Below the pieces are notes generated by a model. It was not told where the DNA came from. It was given only the letters and a program-made list of their open reading frames with translations, and made no database searches. A stretch of DNA of 64,000 nucleotides from Metaphire vulgaris (Eukaryota; Annelida; Clitellata; Crassiclitellata; Megascolecidae): NCBI GenBank assembly GCA_018105865.1, contig CM030852.1, forward strand, positions 7,576,034-7,640,033. Direction: 5' to 3'. A program made the translations under genes and the position numbers. Numbering within the stretch: the first letter of the stretch is position 1; each line of letters starts with the position of its first letter. Shown here piece after piece: positions 10,752 to 21,239 of the stretch.

Positions 10752-10786
<35 letters not shown>

Positions 10787-11067
10787 TTGGTGATGGGTGA
10801 CATTAAAAAGAGGAACTTGATAATAACGAGAGTGACATTATAAATCACTGCGCGGCAGTTGGAAACGGCAGAGTGGCATTACCTGTCACGTGCGCGGCCA
10901 TGCAGCAAAGAGGGATCATTGGTTTGCATAGTAAAGATGTCACAAATTTTGGCTCAATGTGCCTTGAACACAAACAGCAGCAAGGCCAAGAACCATAGAA
11001 TTACCTAATCCTAAAAATATATGAAGCACTGTCAATCTGTCATAGGAGAAACAGATACAATAACAAC
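10787..11067. other. Intronic sequence, nothing recognised
   Basis: Short unique-looking intron piece between the LINE tail and POLE exon h. No terminal repeats seen. Confidence 0.4.
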
Positions 11068-11155
11068 CTGCAATATAATGTCAACATTGAGATAATGCTG
11101 AATCATTCGGCATGCTCCGATTCTCTGCCAATCAAGAACAGCGTAAAGATTGTTT
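11068..11155 (-). CDS. POLE: DNA polymerase epsilon catalytic subunit, exon h
   Basis: This 88-nt exon has acceptor tttgatgttttag ending at 11156 and donor TTGCAG|gttgtt at 11067. One base completes the Glu codon started by exon 20141-20213; it then encodes NNLYAVLDWQRIGACRMIQH and YLNVDIILQ and ends in phase 0. LDWQR.GA.RMI.HYLN is among the best conserved strings of this POLE region. It is too short to stand out as an open frame and was found by the conserved words and phase continuity. Confidence 0.95.
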
Positions 11156-11485
11156 CTAAAACATCAAAGAAAAAATTACATATGCCTGCTCAACTTCATA
11201 TAGAAACACATTTTTATGGCATTTTTAACCCCTTTACCTTTGAAGATGAGCTTGACTCTGGCTACACTACACTGGACAAAATGTTTTACCAAAGTCATGT
11301 AACAGAAATAAAATTAGTCATATCTTATTAATCTATATGTGCTGAACACGAATATGACCTTAAAAATGCTACGTCAGGTCAAGGTTTTTTGTAATATTCA
11401 AATTATTTTTTATAACACAAAACACATAGCAATAGTAATATGCCTATGGTTAATACCTGTACACAATCAATTCATAGACTTTATC
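11156..11485. other. Intronic sequence, nothing recognised
   Basis: AT-rich intron between POLE exon h and the broken multi-copy family gene. No repeats or coding similarity seen. Confidence 0.4.
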
Positions 11486-13460
11486 CTAAATTTCTTTGCC
11501 TGTATCTTGTACAACTGTTCGGTAACATCTTAGCAGAGCGTCCAGCATGCTAGTAGACCATTTTCCCTGGTATCTTTGTTCCATTGCTGCAATATCTTGA
11601 TGAAAATGTTTGCCATGTTCATCACTAATCATACCACAGTTTTCATGGGAGAATTCTAGATAGGAATGAAGGAAACGGATCTTCAGAGATATGTTACAGC
11701 CAAGTTTCTGATATTGCATCAGCATGTCTTCTACTAGTTCCTTGTAATTTTCTGCCCTAACATTGCCGAGAAATTTGTAGGCACAAGGCGAAAAACATAC
11801 CATGCTTGCTTTGCATCACCCTGCAGCAAACTGTAGCAACAATCATCTTTGAAGAGCTCTCAAATTTGAGGACCCACAAATACCCCCTCTTTAATTTTTG
11901 CCTTGCTGAGTCATGGGGATTTTTCATGCAAGTATCGGAAAGCTGGCGAAGTTCGGTCCAAGGCCTTCACAAAGTTCTTCACCAAAACTAATTTGATATG
12001 AAGGGATGGTAGCAGGATTTTGTCAGCCTCAACCAGAGTGGGGTGCTTGATATTCTTCTCCCAAACTGCTGCATTTTGTCTGCGAGACCATTCCTTCCAC
12101 AAGTAGTGTAATCCCCTTGCTTGGCTATCCCACTCGCATAAGAAGCACGTGTATTTTGTATATCCCTGCTGCAGTCCCATTACAAGGGCTACTACCTTCA
12201 AATCACCACAGATTGGTTATTGTTATTATATTGTTATTGTTATTGTTCATGACAATTTATATAGCGCCGTAGCATAGCGAGGGCCAAAGTCAAAGGCGCT
12301 TTACAAAAAACATGGGAACGAGATGTTAAATAGGTGAGTCTTTAATTTGGTCGCAAAGTCCTCTAATGAAGTGGCCGCCCGACACTGTAGCCGATAACGA
12401 ATTCCAGAGGAGAGGGTTTCCTCGGGAAAAACGTTCGCGATGTTGAGTGTCTTCGACGGAGGTGGGACGTACAGGTGAACCCGGCTGCTGGAGCGCAGAT
12501 GGAGCCGTCGGTCGCTCGTAGTCGCCTCCGAATCAAGGTCGCTAAGTATTCGGACAAGAGGGATCGTTTAGTGCCGGGAACGCCAGCCAGCAACGCTTGA
12601 ATGCAATGCGCTCCGGGATGCGTAACCAGTGTAGCTTGTCCCTGAGTAGCGAGGTCACGTGGTCATGCCACCGGATCCGAAATATCAGCCGGGCTGAAGC
12701 GTTGATGATCGACTGCAGACGAGCGAGCTGGCGATCGGGAAGACCGAACAGGATCCCGTTACAGTAGTCATCTGACCGTCATCAGGTTAGCTGTAGGCCT
12801 ACTTGTTATACTCAATGAAATCCAGTAACTGCTTTAGGTTATCGTACGTCTCTTTCAAGTGAACAGCACGCACTACTGGAATAGATGCAAGACTATTTCC
12901 ATTGTGCAACAGCACAACCTTAAGACCCAAGTTCAACAAGTCCACAAATAGTCTCCATTCTTCTGGGTCATAAGAGATATCTAAGGCATTCATGAGGCCC
13001 TCAATATCAAAACAAAATACCAGATTACCTTCCTTTCTGACGAAAGGTTCCTTCCAACTGCTGGTGGCGCTGTCGATATGTGTTCTAGAAAATTCCATCG
13101 TTGGAGTCTTGAACCTAGCAATTCTGCTTTGTTCTTCTTCAATAAGTCCAAGTCACGAACCAGGCCATTTAGTTCCTCCTGTGTTATTCTGTGTGGGTTG
13201 ATGATATGCCATAGTGAAAATCTTGATCAATGCATGGTGATGGCCTAAGAGAACCGGTCTACTCACCCTCGTCTTCTTCAGACGAATCAAAATGATATTC
13301 TGCTAGAGGTTCGGGAATAGGAATTCCTTCACCAAGTGGAACTGGTCTCAATGCTGACGGAATGTTGGGGTACACTAATCTTGATTCCGTTTGTTTCTTT
13401 AACCCGTCCGAAAAAGGAGGAATCAAACAGAATAATCTTATGCTTGTTTAGGATTTTGTT
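11486..13460 (-). pseudogene. Broken gene of a multi-copy family of unknown function
   Basis: On the minus strand, from about 13180 down to 11490, blocks read QEELNGLVRDLDLLKK, AELLGSRLQRWN, GNLVFCFDIEGLMNAL, EEWRLFVDLLNLGLKVVLL, HNGN, then after a gap ICGDLKVVALVMGLQQGYTK, YTCFLCEWDSQARG, ADKILLPSLHIKLVLVKNFV, and finally ISDEHGKHFHQDI and MEQRYQGKWS. I recall this order from numerous uncharacterised, often repeated animal proteins; I know of no assigned domain. The copy has frameshifts and stops and is split at 12205-12785 by a LINE. A mobile-element origin is inferred from copy number, not shown here. Two Cys (CFLC) and the HGKHFHQD cluster could be metal-binding or catalytic. Confidence 0.75.
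12205..12785 (-). mobile_element. LINE 3' portion (AATAAC-tailed)
   Basis: Minus-strand blocks include FGLPDRQLARLQSIINASAR, DKLHWLRIPERIAFKR and RGNPLLWNSL, close to the LINE at 62.4-63.8 kb. The 3' end (12305 down to 12240) reads gcgctttgactttggcc, gctatataaattgtcatg, followed by aacaataac repeats. Truncated at 5'. It splits the unknown-family pseudogene, so it arrived later. Confidence 0.88.
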
Positions 13461-13637
13461 ACAGTCCTATTAGGTAAATTTACACGGTGAAACATAAAAA
13501 ATGAGCTATATGAATTATTATCTTCAAAACTAGACATTTAAAAAATTTTTCATGGCCATACACGTGTTCAGGACACCAAAATACTACAGATTATGACATT
13601 TTAAAGTCAGTTACATTTTCACTGTTGAACAATGTTA

Positions 13638-14045
13638 GGGGCCGTCCATAAATGACATCAAGCAGTTTTTTTACCCCTCCCCTCATCATACATCGTCACA
13701 AAAAGTCAAACCCCCTCAAACATGACATCACAACATGTTAACCCCCGTCATCTTGTCATCTTTCCAATGTCAAAATTAATGTTTCGTTTGAAAATAATCA
13801 TTATAATTATTATAGTTGAAACAATATTCAGAAACTTTTCCCAATTCTTTATAAAAAATTAAGTTTAATAATTATAAGTGTAAAATACTTTCAATTTTGC
13901 GGTAACAGAACATTGCGGTATTAATAACAATACTTCGTATTATGTGACATCACATTTCTGGAAATCCTCCTCCCCCGTCGTCACACATCACAAATGTTTG
14001 ACCCTCCCTCCCCCTAAGTGCATGATGTCATTTATAGACGGCCCC
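13638..14045. mobile_element. Harbinger-type MITE
   Basis: The ends are long inverted repeats: GGGGCCGTCCATAAATGACA at 13638 and GGGGCCGTCTATAAATGACA in reverse from 14045, flanked by TTA on both sides. TTA duplication with GGGnC termini is the PIF/Harbinger pattern. At 408 bp with no frame, it is a MITE. The subterminal parts are pyrimidine-rich (ccccctc, cccctcc). Confidence 0.75.
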
Positions 14046-14107
14046 TTATCAGCAAATCGGCTGATAATCAGCAAATACCAGTTCATCTTCACCATAATTT
14101 TTGCTCC

Positions 14108-14385
14108 CTGCCAACTCTTTAGCGGCAATAGCTAAACACAAAAAGTTTCCAAGAAGTTCTATCTTCTGTTAACCGTCTTCCTTCCACGATTGAAATTCCT
14201 TTCGTGTTCATATCATCTCTGATGTTGTCCATCCATTTTTTCCTGGGTCTTCTTCTTACTTTATTTCTTTCTATTTGAGTGCAGAGTGCCTTGTGTGATA
14301 GTCTCCTTTCATCCATTCTGTTGACATGTCCATACCAGGTGAGTCTTTTCCTTCTAATTTTGAAGATAATTGTATCTTTTAGGTC
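14108..14385 (-). mobile_element. RTE-like LINE 3' end
   Basis: The minus strand encodes RKRLTWYGHVNRMDERRL, then RRRPRKKWMDNIRDDMN and ends WKLFVFSYCR, the same C-terminus as the copies at 29.4-30.7 and 54.5-54.9 kb. Its 5' side is truncated at 14385, where a CAGGGGTCGGGGAAC word resembling a hAT terminus begins. Confidence 0.85.
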
Positions 14386-14865
14386 AGGGGTCGGGGAACT
14401 TTTTTGCCCATTACCCCAATTATATTTATCTACACTGACATTACCTCACAAATTTTACAGTGAGGCATCACATATTTTTTATTGCAAAAAGGTTCTTTTA
14501 CAGTTAGGCTACATGATAATAAACTTTAATACAAAGTTGAGCAGAATATAACATAATGCAATAAACTAAATTAATATTCTGATTTTGAAACAAAAGGATT
14601 TATTTGAAATATTTTCACATCAGGCTTTTGAGAAATTATGTTGTTTCATTTATGATACAAATGATACAATAACATCAAAATGGGCATTTTGATGTCAAAG
14701 CAATTTGCATAGTCTTTGGGGTCCAATCGATTTGTGACCCGCTGGGAGAAAAGGTACCATATGTGGGATTACAGATTAGCGAGAAAGTGCATTTTTGTCT
14801 TGAAAACTGAAATTTAAACAAATACTTTTTTGAATTTTAGATAGTATGATGTGTAGACAATTAAA
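14386..14865. other. Possible hAT terminus and unassigned intron
   Basis: CAGGGGTCGGGGAAC at 14385-14400 looks like a hAT end, but no partner terminus or octamer duplication could be found before 15.3 kb. The remainder is AT-rich and unassigned. Confidence 0.3.
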
Positions 14866-14869
14866 TGAT

Positions 14870-15235
14870 CACTAGAAAGATGCTCGCTTCGCTCGCGCTC
14901 GCTTCGCTCGCGCTCGCTTCGCTCGCAGTGCAGAATAATACTGATATCTATCCACGTCACGCAATGCTCGCTTCGCTCACTTTGCTCGCTGTGCAGGCTC
15001 GCTTCGCTTCGCTCGAGGCAACGAATATTCCAGAACGACCAATCAGAACGCTCACCCAGCCAACCAATCAGAACGCTTGAAGGTAACCAATGAGAACATC
15101 ACACAGCCAAGCAATCAGAATGCTCACACAGCCAAGCAATCAGAACGCTCAAACGCTTGAAGGTAACCAATCAGAACTCTCACACAGCCAACCAATCAGA
15201 ATGCTTGAAGGTAACAGACATACAGAGAAAGGATT
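14870..15235. repeat. CGCTTCGCTCG head plus CCAATCAGAACGCT array, copy 1
   Basis: The block begins with GC-rich runs of gctcgcttcgctcg (14882-14925, 14965-15015), continues with seven to eight units of ccaatcagaacgctcacaca / gccaa at 15035-15205, and ends ggtaacagacatacagaga..gattttaatattatag. The same three-part order occurs at 25335-25735. The open frame through the units is a by-product of the unit length. Confidence 0.85.
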
Positions 15236-15429
15236 TTAATATTATAGATGGTTCTTTTTATCATATCTGCATCAGTTAGTAAAGAATTTGTTTTAACATT
15301 GAAATAGGTAAAAGGTACCACAAGTGGGGAAGTTGAAAGCAGTCAAGCCATATAGTCGTGACAGCAATTAATAACTAAATAGATTTAGAAGGAAAACTGA
15401 ATATCAGGTAAGATTATCAGGTCACATCA

Positions 15430-16060
15430 TTAGTTTCGAGGAGTGTACTCGGTCTTCTGTGTTTTTCCGACGGTTCTGGAGGTTTTTCGGTTGGTCGATA
15501 TCGTCAAATCAAGTCCGCCATCTTGTCCGCCACAATGGCTGACATCGCCAGCGCGTGTTTGCGCGTCTGGAATGTCACCCTTCTTGGCAATTGTTTGACT
15601 CGATCAACTGTTTTCTCCATGACTTCGCCGGAATTTTCCACCTTCGTTGGATCTGACGAGTTCGGTAACGGGAACCTACTCAGTGGCTGATTATTCTCAT
15701 GGAAGACCGTCTATGGGAATTCAATGCCAGACTTTCCACGCTGCGAATTACGTCTACCATCTAGCGGTCTATCAACATCTTTTCCGTCATTCATTGGCGT
15801 CTCTGTGTTGGGAACATCCTGTGGAAGGTTGCTCTCTTTAGGAATTCACCGTTGGATTTCGTCATGACGGCGAACTCCCTTTTACCATATGAGTGGATAT
15901 TAAAGATCATCTTCTGATCCACAGAGGCGTCAACGCTGTTAGAAGTGCTCTGACTTTGGCTTTGCCATGTCGACAGTACTTACCACAGCGGGAGCGCTTC
16001 ATAGTGGTTTTTTTACTATTAAGACTGAAGAGACGCTATATAAGAACACCTTTACTTACT
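15430..16060 (+). mobile_element. LINE 3' region with ACTT-type tail
   Basis: Weak but ordered similarity to 31.3-31.73 kb: SV..DYSHGR, Q.....FH..., YQHLFRHSLASL and EGCSL against MDYTHGHG, FQHLCPYFFDLAATSV and KGCYL. The end reads agtgctctgactttggcttt .. gacgctatataag, followed by tttacttacttac. Probably the 3' non-coding part of an L2-like family. Confidence 0.6.
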
Positions 16061-16152
16061 TACTAAGATTAGGTCTTGAAATGCTTCAATGCTCCCTCTT
16101 CATTTCCTCATGCAGTTGTTCACCCACTACTTAAACACCCACTACTTAAAAA

Positions 16153-16156
<4 letters not shown>

Positions 16157-16213
<57 letters not shown>
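16157..16213. repeat. (TC)n microsatellite
   Basis: Uninterrupted tc dinucleotide run of about 28 units near the 5' edge of the L2-like LINE. Confidence 0.98.
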
Positions 16214-16216
<3 letters not shown>

Positions 16217-16697
16217 AATGTGTCTAACTATAGGCAAATACATGCTCATTTTTGTTCTAGTCCACACTACCCCCCTTCAGTCTGCTTACCATAAATATCA
16301 CTCTACCAAAATGGCTCTGTTAGCAGTCCATGATTATATTGTTCGGGCTCTTGATGCTGAGAAAGTTACTGCTCTTTAATTCTTGAAATATCTGCTGCCT
16401 TTGATACTGTTGATCATTCTATTCTTCATCGTCTTCAACATTGGTTTGGAATCTCTGACATTGCTTCACATTGGCTTTCTTCATATTTACATCCCCGCAC
16501 TCAATCAGTGATAAGAAATGAGAATCTCTCAACTCCTACTGATCTGTCCTGTGGGGTCTCTCAAAGCTCGGTCCATGGACCTCTGTTATTTACTCTCTAT
16601 ACAGCACCCTTTGGTTCACTTCTTGATGAACATCAAGTGGCTTATCATCTTTATGCTGATGATATTCAAATAAGCTTCTTTTAAATTCATCAAAAAT

Positions 16698-19490
16698 TAG
16701 TGCATAACCGATATGAGAAACTTAACGATTACCGATTCCGATAAATTGGGATTTTATATTGGCCGATTCCGATACCTATTAATATCGGCGATAATCGTAA
16801 TAAATGTTTAAGTAATCAATTATTTGTGTTATTAACTTAAACCAGTTGTTGATTGTATGTTTAGGAAAGGAGAAGATTGGAAGACCATACCAGTAACCAG
16901 AATATCGGTGACAATTTTAACTGCGATTATACAAATTTAATGAATGTAGCAAACGACAATGATAGAACTTGGATGCAGAAAAGAATACCTTTATAATTAT
17001 TTTGATAATCACTTTGTCAGTGTGATTGCTAATTTTTAATTAAAGATCATTTTTTGTAATAAAGAATTAAAAAACGAAGTGCAAACACAGCAATACAATG
17101 TAATCAATAATCAATTGCAACACAGTTATCAACAACTAATGCAGTAATGAAATGTGCATATTGTTGCATTCTTCATTTCTGAGTTAATAAACATTAATGT
17201 CATTAAACAGTTCAAAGAACTTGAAACAAACTTCAAACAAATTTCAAACATTAATTCAGAGAGAATTGTTCTTTTATAAAGAGAGTATGTAACTAAATAT
17301 TTAAGTTCAAACTTCACAGTTCAGTAAGGAATGTGCCACCATTCAATAGTTAAAATTTACTACCTCTAAGTTCTTTTGAAGAATAGCATTTCAGTTTTTG
17401 ATGCAGACAAGCAGGTTCTTTTGTCACTGCAAATCGCTGCAGCTGTGCTGAATGTGCGTTCACTGTCCACACTTGATGGGGGTGTTGCACAATAACGTTT
17501 TGCTAGTGCTGCAAGAAGTGGATATGCATTTCCTTTTGATTTCCAGTAAACCGTAGCGTGGTTCTGTTATGATGTACTTCAGCCAAGTAAGAATTCATCT
17601 GCTGGATGCATGCAATTTCATGGGAACTGCCACCTACTGTTGGATTTGTGCCCTGACTTGCCGATGCAAATAAATCCTGATAAGTGTCAAGCAAATTTGA
17701 ACAGGAACTTTCTGATTCAGAGTTAGATGCTGGTGATATTGTAACTGTATTGTGTTTTCCTTCCTCGATTTAAGTTCTTTCAAAAGCTAGGTTGGCAAAT
17801 CTCGATCTCAAGTCTACCAACATTGCTGAATGCATGGTCTGCATACCTAGGTCACAGCCAAATTTTGCGAGTTGACACAAAGTTGCAATGATGACCCGAA
17901 CACTTGGATTGATCATTCCTGCTGTTGCCGAATGCAAGCTTGCATTTTTCGTTTCCTCTTCGAAAGGTCGAAGAGTTGTCACAACCCGTTCCATTAAAGT
18001 CCATTCATTTGCCGTTAAGTTTCTTACACCATCATTATCTTGACAGTAGATGCCAACAGCACGCTTCTGCTTTAGAAGGCGTTCGAGCATGTAAAATGTC
18101 AAGTTCCAACGCGTGGTAACGTCTTGGATAAGGTGATGCATCGGATATGGTTGTCCATCAGAATGTAAAGATTTCTGAATTACTTCCAGTTGGGCTGTGG
18201 CCTGTGTGGAGAGATGAGATCGACCTACCAGTGTACGAGCAGTTGTGATAGCGTCGGCAACTGATCTTTGTGCTTAGAGGCCAACCTTTACAACCAATTG
18301 TATGGTATGGATGTAACAGCTGAGTTGGTCCAACCCAGTTAGTTCGGCCACCTTTACCATATTTGAACCATTGTCGCGGACCAAAACACCATGTTTTTCC
18401 TGTGGGATTGCCCAGTCATCCATCATCGCTAGGAGACTATTTGCAAGCAACTCACCTGTGTGGCTACCATCCAGAGTCCGTAGAGATTGGATAACAGACA
18501 TACGGTTCTAATCACAGTCTATCCAATGACCAGTGAGAGAGAGAAAAGCATTGTTACTTGTCCACACATCTGTAGTAAAAGAAACATATTCCGCCTGTTC
18601 AAGTAAACCTTTAATTTTTTCCTTTACGGCCTTGTACATGTGAGGAATAAGAGAACGAGAAAATTGTACTTTTGACGGCATAACATAGCGAGGTTCCAGT
18701 ACATTAATTAAATGCTGAAAACCTGTTTTGTTCACCAGATGGAAAGGCAAGCCATTGGATGCTATCATCTCAACTATTCGTCTGGTTATGGACAGTTGAC
18801 GCGGGCTGTTTGTCTCGAATGGTTGTTTCCTCTCAAATAATGCTTCCACTGTCATTGTTTTAGGCTTCTTTGCCAACGGTTGCTGTGTTAATTCATCGTG
18901 TTTCATCTTAGCTGACTCCGTCGCTTTGCAGTATTTAGCATATTCATCATGGTGCTTGCATCTCAAATGGTAAATTATATAAGCCCAGTGGTCCCAAAGG
19001 ATCGTGAATCTTTGCCACCACGTTTCAAACTGTCCTTACATATTAAGCACGTTGCCTTAGTAGCATCACAGGCATTTATTTCAAAATAAGTCCATATTAG
19101 GCTTCTCATATGCAACATAATCTCAACGTTTGTTTAAAAATTAAAACCGAACTAAGTTCTTACATAATCCATAATACATAGTCCATAAGAAATTACATAA
19201 TCAGTGTCGCCAGATGCTATTTAAAAAATACCGCAAATGCTGGTCCAGAAAATATCCCAAAACACGCTCAAAGGCTGTTAGAACAACACATTGAACAAGT
19301 AAGCAAAAACTTTATTTGAGGCATGACAATCCCAATCAAAAATACTGAAATATACATTTAAAATTACATTTGAAATATACATTTAATCTTCATGGTTTTA
19401 TCGAAATCGGTGGCCTACATATTGCCGATTCCGATTAATCGGTTTTTGGCACAAATTCCGATTTCCGATCTGATTATCGGTTATGCACTA
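16698..19490 (-). mobile_element. hAT transposon, 2.8 kb, with transposase remnant
   Basis: The termini are perfect inverted repeats TAGTGCATAACCGATA, with further subterminal ccgattccgata words inside both ends. Target duplication: tcaaaaat (16690-16697) and tcaaaaac (19491-19498), 7 of 8. It lies within the reverse transcriptase of an L2-like LINE and in a POLE intron. It encodes a broken transposase on the minus strand. Confidence 0.92.
17360..19080 (-). pseudogene. hAT transposase with BED zinc finger (broken)
   Basis: Reading down the minus strand, a BED-type finger (CLICKDSLKRGG .. TGL, frameshift, YHLRCKHHDEY) spans 19050-18930; next come KKPKTMTVEALF and the hAT N-terminal block YVSFTTDVWTSNN (near 18560). 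LIRDNGSNMVK-like VRDNGSNMVKVAEL (18390) and DVTTRWNLTFYMLERL (18110) belong to the RNase H-like core, and PPSSVDSERTFSTAAAI plus KRTCLSASKTEMLFFK (17480-17370) is the C-terminal dimerisation domain. At least three frame breaks are present (near 18270-18290, 18500-18510 and 18965). It would bind and cut its own TIRs if intact; this copy cannot make a full protein. Confidence 0.88.
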
Positions 19491-20140
19491 TCAAAAACCA
19501 AGTTCATGCTATTAGATACTCCAGCTCAATTGACCAAATTTGAATCTCTGAAATCTGTAGTACTAGGAGATATCACAAACATTGCTTACAATATGTAACA
19601 AGCATCACCAAAGACAGAATGGTCTATCATCCCTAGAAGTACTTCTGCTTGCAAACCTGGTGTGACATTTGACTCTTCTCTCTCTTTCACTAGTCACATA
19701 AATTCAGTCTGCAAAATTTCTCATTATCATATTCGGGACATCTATCGCATCAGACATCTCCCTACGCCTGTTCTTATTCAGTTAGCCAATGCATTGGTAT
19801 CTAGTCGCCTAGATTATTGCAATTCCCTGCTTTTTTGCATCACCAATTCAAATATGCAGAAACTCCAGAGAGTACAAAATTCCTTAGTTAGGGTCATATC
19901 CAACGCTCCCAGATCAAACATATAACTCCAGCTATTTGGATTTGGTGCGCCATTGGCTGATGCTCTGAGCATTATGACAGTGGCGCCATAGAAGATTATT
20001 GATTGACGAAGGCAGAATACAATAAAAAGAAGTCATAAAAATTTTGCAACTAACATGTAAATCAAAATACCTTAAAAATTAAAATTGATCAGTTGCTTAA
20101 AAATAAAATATAAAATCCTGAATAGATAAACAGAACTTAC

Positions 20141-20213
20141 TCATCTGAAACATTAATGGGCACCAGAGGGAAATTGGTCAATACTGGCATATCTGAAGTC
20201 ACCCACTGTTTAA
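20141..20213 (-). CDS. POLE: DNA polymerase epsilon catalytic subunit, exon g
   Basis: A small exon of 73 nt with acceptor ctttgtcattatag ending at 20214 and donor TCAGATGA|gtaagt at 20140. Two bases complete the Val codon begun by exon 24813-24976. It encodes KQWVTSDMPVLTNFPLVPIN, VSD, then two bases of a Glu codon. FPLVPI and the preceding (I/M)PVL..F match vertebrate POLE. The strong consensus donor gtaagt and continuous phase support it despite its size. Confidence 0.93.
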
Positions 20214-20530
20214 CTATAATGACAAAGAACACATGCATAAAGTTTTCTGCATAATTAAAAAATATATAAAATACGCATAACAAGATTCAATAGGCAACAA
20301 TAACACCGGACAACACACAAAATGGCTTTAAAATAAAAACAGCAAACCTCTACTAATTCAGACGTGCTGATCTTGAAAATTACACTAAAATTTGTCAATT
20401 GACACTTGTTTAAGAGAGACATACTCACGCATGAAAGTCTGTTTGCATCAAGTAGATAGATAACCATTTCATAATGTAAATGTAATTAGCTATTCATATT
20501 GCACCTGTTCAATTAATGCTAACAAGTGCA
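20214..20530. other. Intronic sequence, nothing recognised
   Basis: AT-rich intron just upstream of exon g; no repeats or coding similarity seen. Confidence 0.4.
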
Positions 20531-20539
20531 TTACAATGT

Positions 20540-20745
20540 CAATTATTTATAAGCAGACTTAAACAGATGGGTCTTCAACTGTTTGCGAAAAGTAACGGCC
20601 AACTCTATGTTCCATAGCACTGGTTGAAGGGAGTTCCAAGCATGTGGTGGAGCGTACGAGAAGGCACGTTGCCCATAACTGACTGGAGACGAGGTTTTTT
20701 GGTATTCGCTGGTAGACGCAGATCATAAGCTTGGTCTACCGCTGG
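20540..20745 (-). mobile_element. L2-like LINE C-terminal fragment
   Basis: The minus strand reads YGQRAFSYAPPHAWNSLQPV and then AVTFRKQLKTHLFKSA, the standard LINE C-terminus of the L2/CR1 group. It is short and truncated at the 5' end. Confidence 0.85.
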
Positions 20746-21239
20746 CGGTTGATGTGGTTGGAGCAAAGCAGACAGGTAGTTTGGACAAAGACCATACCAT
20801 GCACATCAGCTCACATAGTTTGTGCTGTAACCGTGACTGGACAGTGGATAATGCTGCATTTCAAGCAATGCGTTACAACTTCCCAAAGCGGTGGTCCCGG
20901 CATGAGTCAAGAAACTGAGAAAGTGAAAAAGTTAGAAGTTTAAAAACTGAATTTTTGGCAATGAGCATTATTAAGACAAAACACAGGAACAGCATGGATA
21001 GTCATTCTTCACTGCAGGAAGCAATGTCTACAATCGAGCCACAATTTGATAAACTTGGAAATAACAAACAGGCCCACCCTGCACATTAAACAGCTACTTG
21101 TTAGCTGTTTAAATGTTATTTTGTTATTGGTAATTTGCCAACATTTACAATATTTTCACACATATAGAAATAAGATAGCTATGTAGAAATGGCTAAGCAT
21201 GCATTATTTCATTACATATTTAAGGTCGTATAATAGGAA
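20746..21239. other. Unassigned intron with a small hairpin
   Basis: Contains a perfect 9-bp inverted repeat with a five-base loop (aaacagcta .. tagctgttt) at 21090-21113. A 70-codon frame at 20731-20943 has no recognisable similarity. Nothing else seen. Confidence 0.45.

Larger units (their letters stand above)
9315..10786 (+). mobile_element. LINE 3' portion (AAT-tailed family), interrupted
   Basis: From 9335 the plus strand reads LHWLPIRYNIQYTI, LITFKTITTQQPSYL and a decayed C-terminus up to 9600. The 3' UTR resumes at 10634 and ends cacttatgattcttcgc.., ttaacaaccatg, then (aat)n at 10755-10786. The same 3' end without interruption is at 29.1-29.36 kb. The gap is filled by a piggyBac-like element at TTAA. 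Confidence 0.85.
16080..20010 (+). mobile_element. L2-like LINE, split by a hAT element
   Basis: Left part (16270-16697): QSAYHKYHSTKMALLAVHDY, then EISAAFDTVDHSILHRLQHW (motif A), GVSQSSVHGPLLF (motif B) and YADDIQI (catalytic motif C at about 16650). Right part (19491-20010): SKTKFMLL, VTFDSSLSFTSHI, SRLDYCNSLLF and VQNSLVRVISNAP, then a 3' UTR with tttggatttggtgcgcc and attattgattga. A deletion lies between motif C and LNSSK. Residues SKT are duplicated on both sides of the hAT insertion. Stops and frameshifts make it inactive. Confidence 0.9.

Noticed and set aside
14385..14400. hAT element starting CAGGGGTCGGGGAAC
   Set aside because: No partner terminus and no octamer duplication found; recorded only as a possible end.
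15035..15205. CRISPR-like array or repeat protein gene from CCAATCAGAACGCT units
   Set aside because: Spacing elements are themselves repeats, and the open frame exists only because unit lengths are mostly multiples of three.
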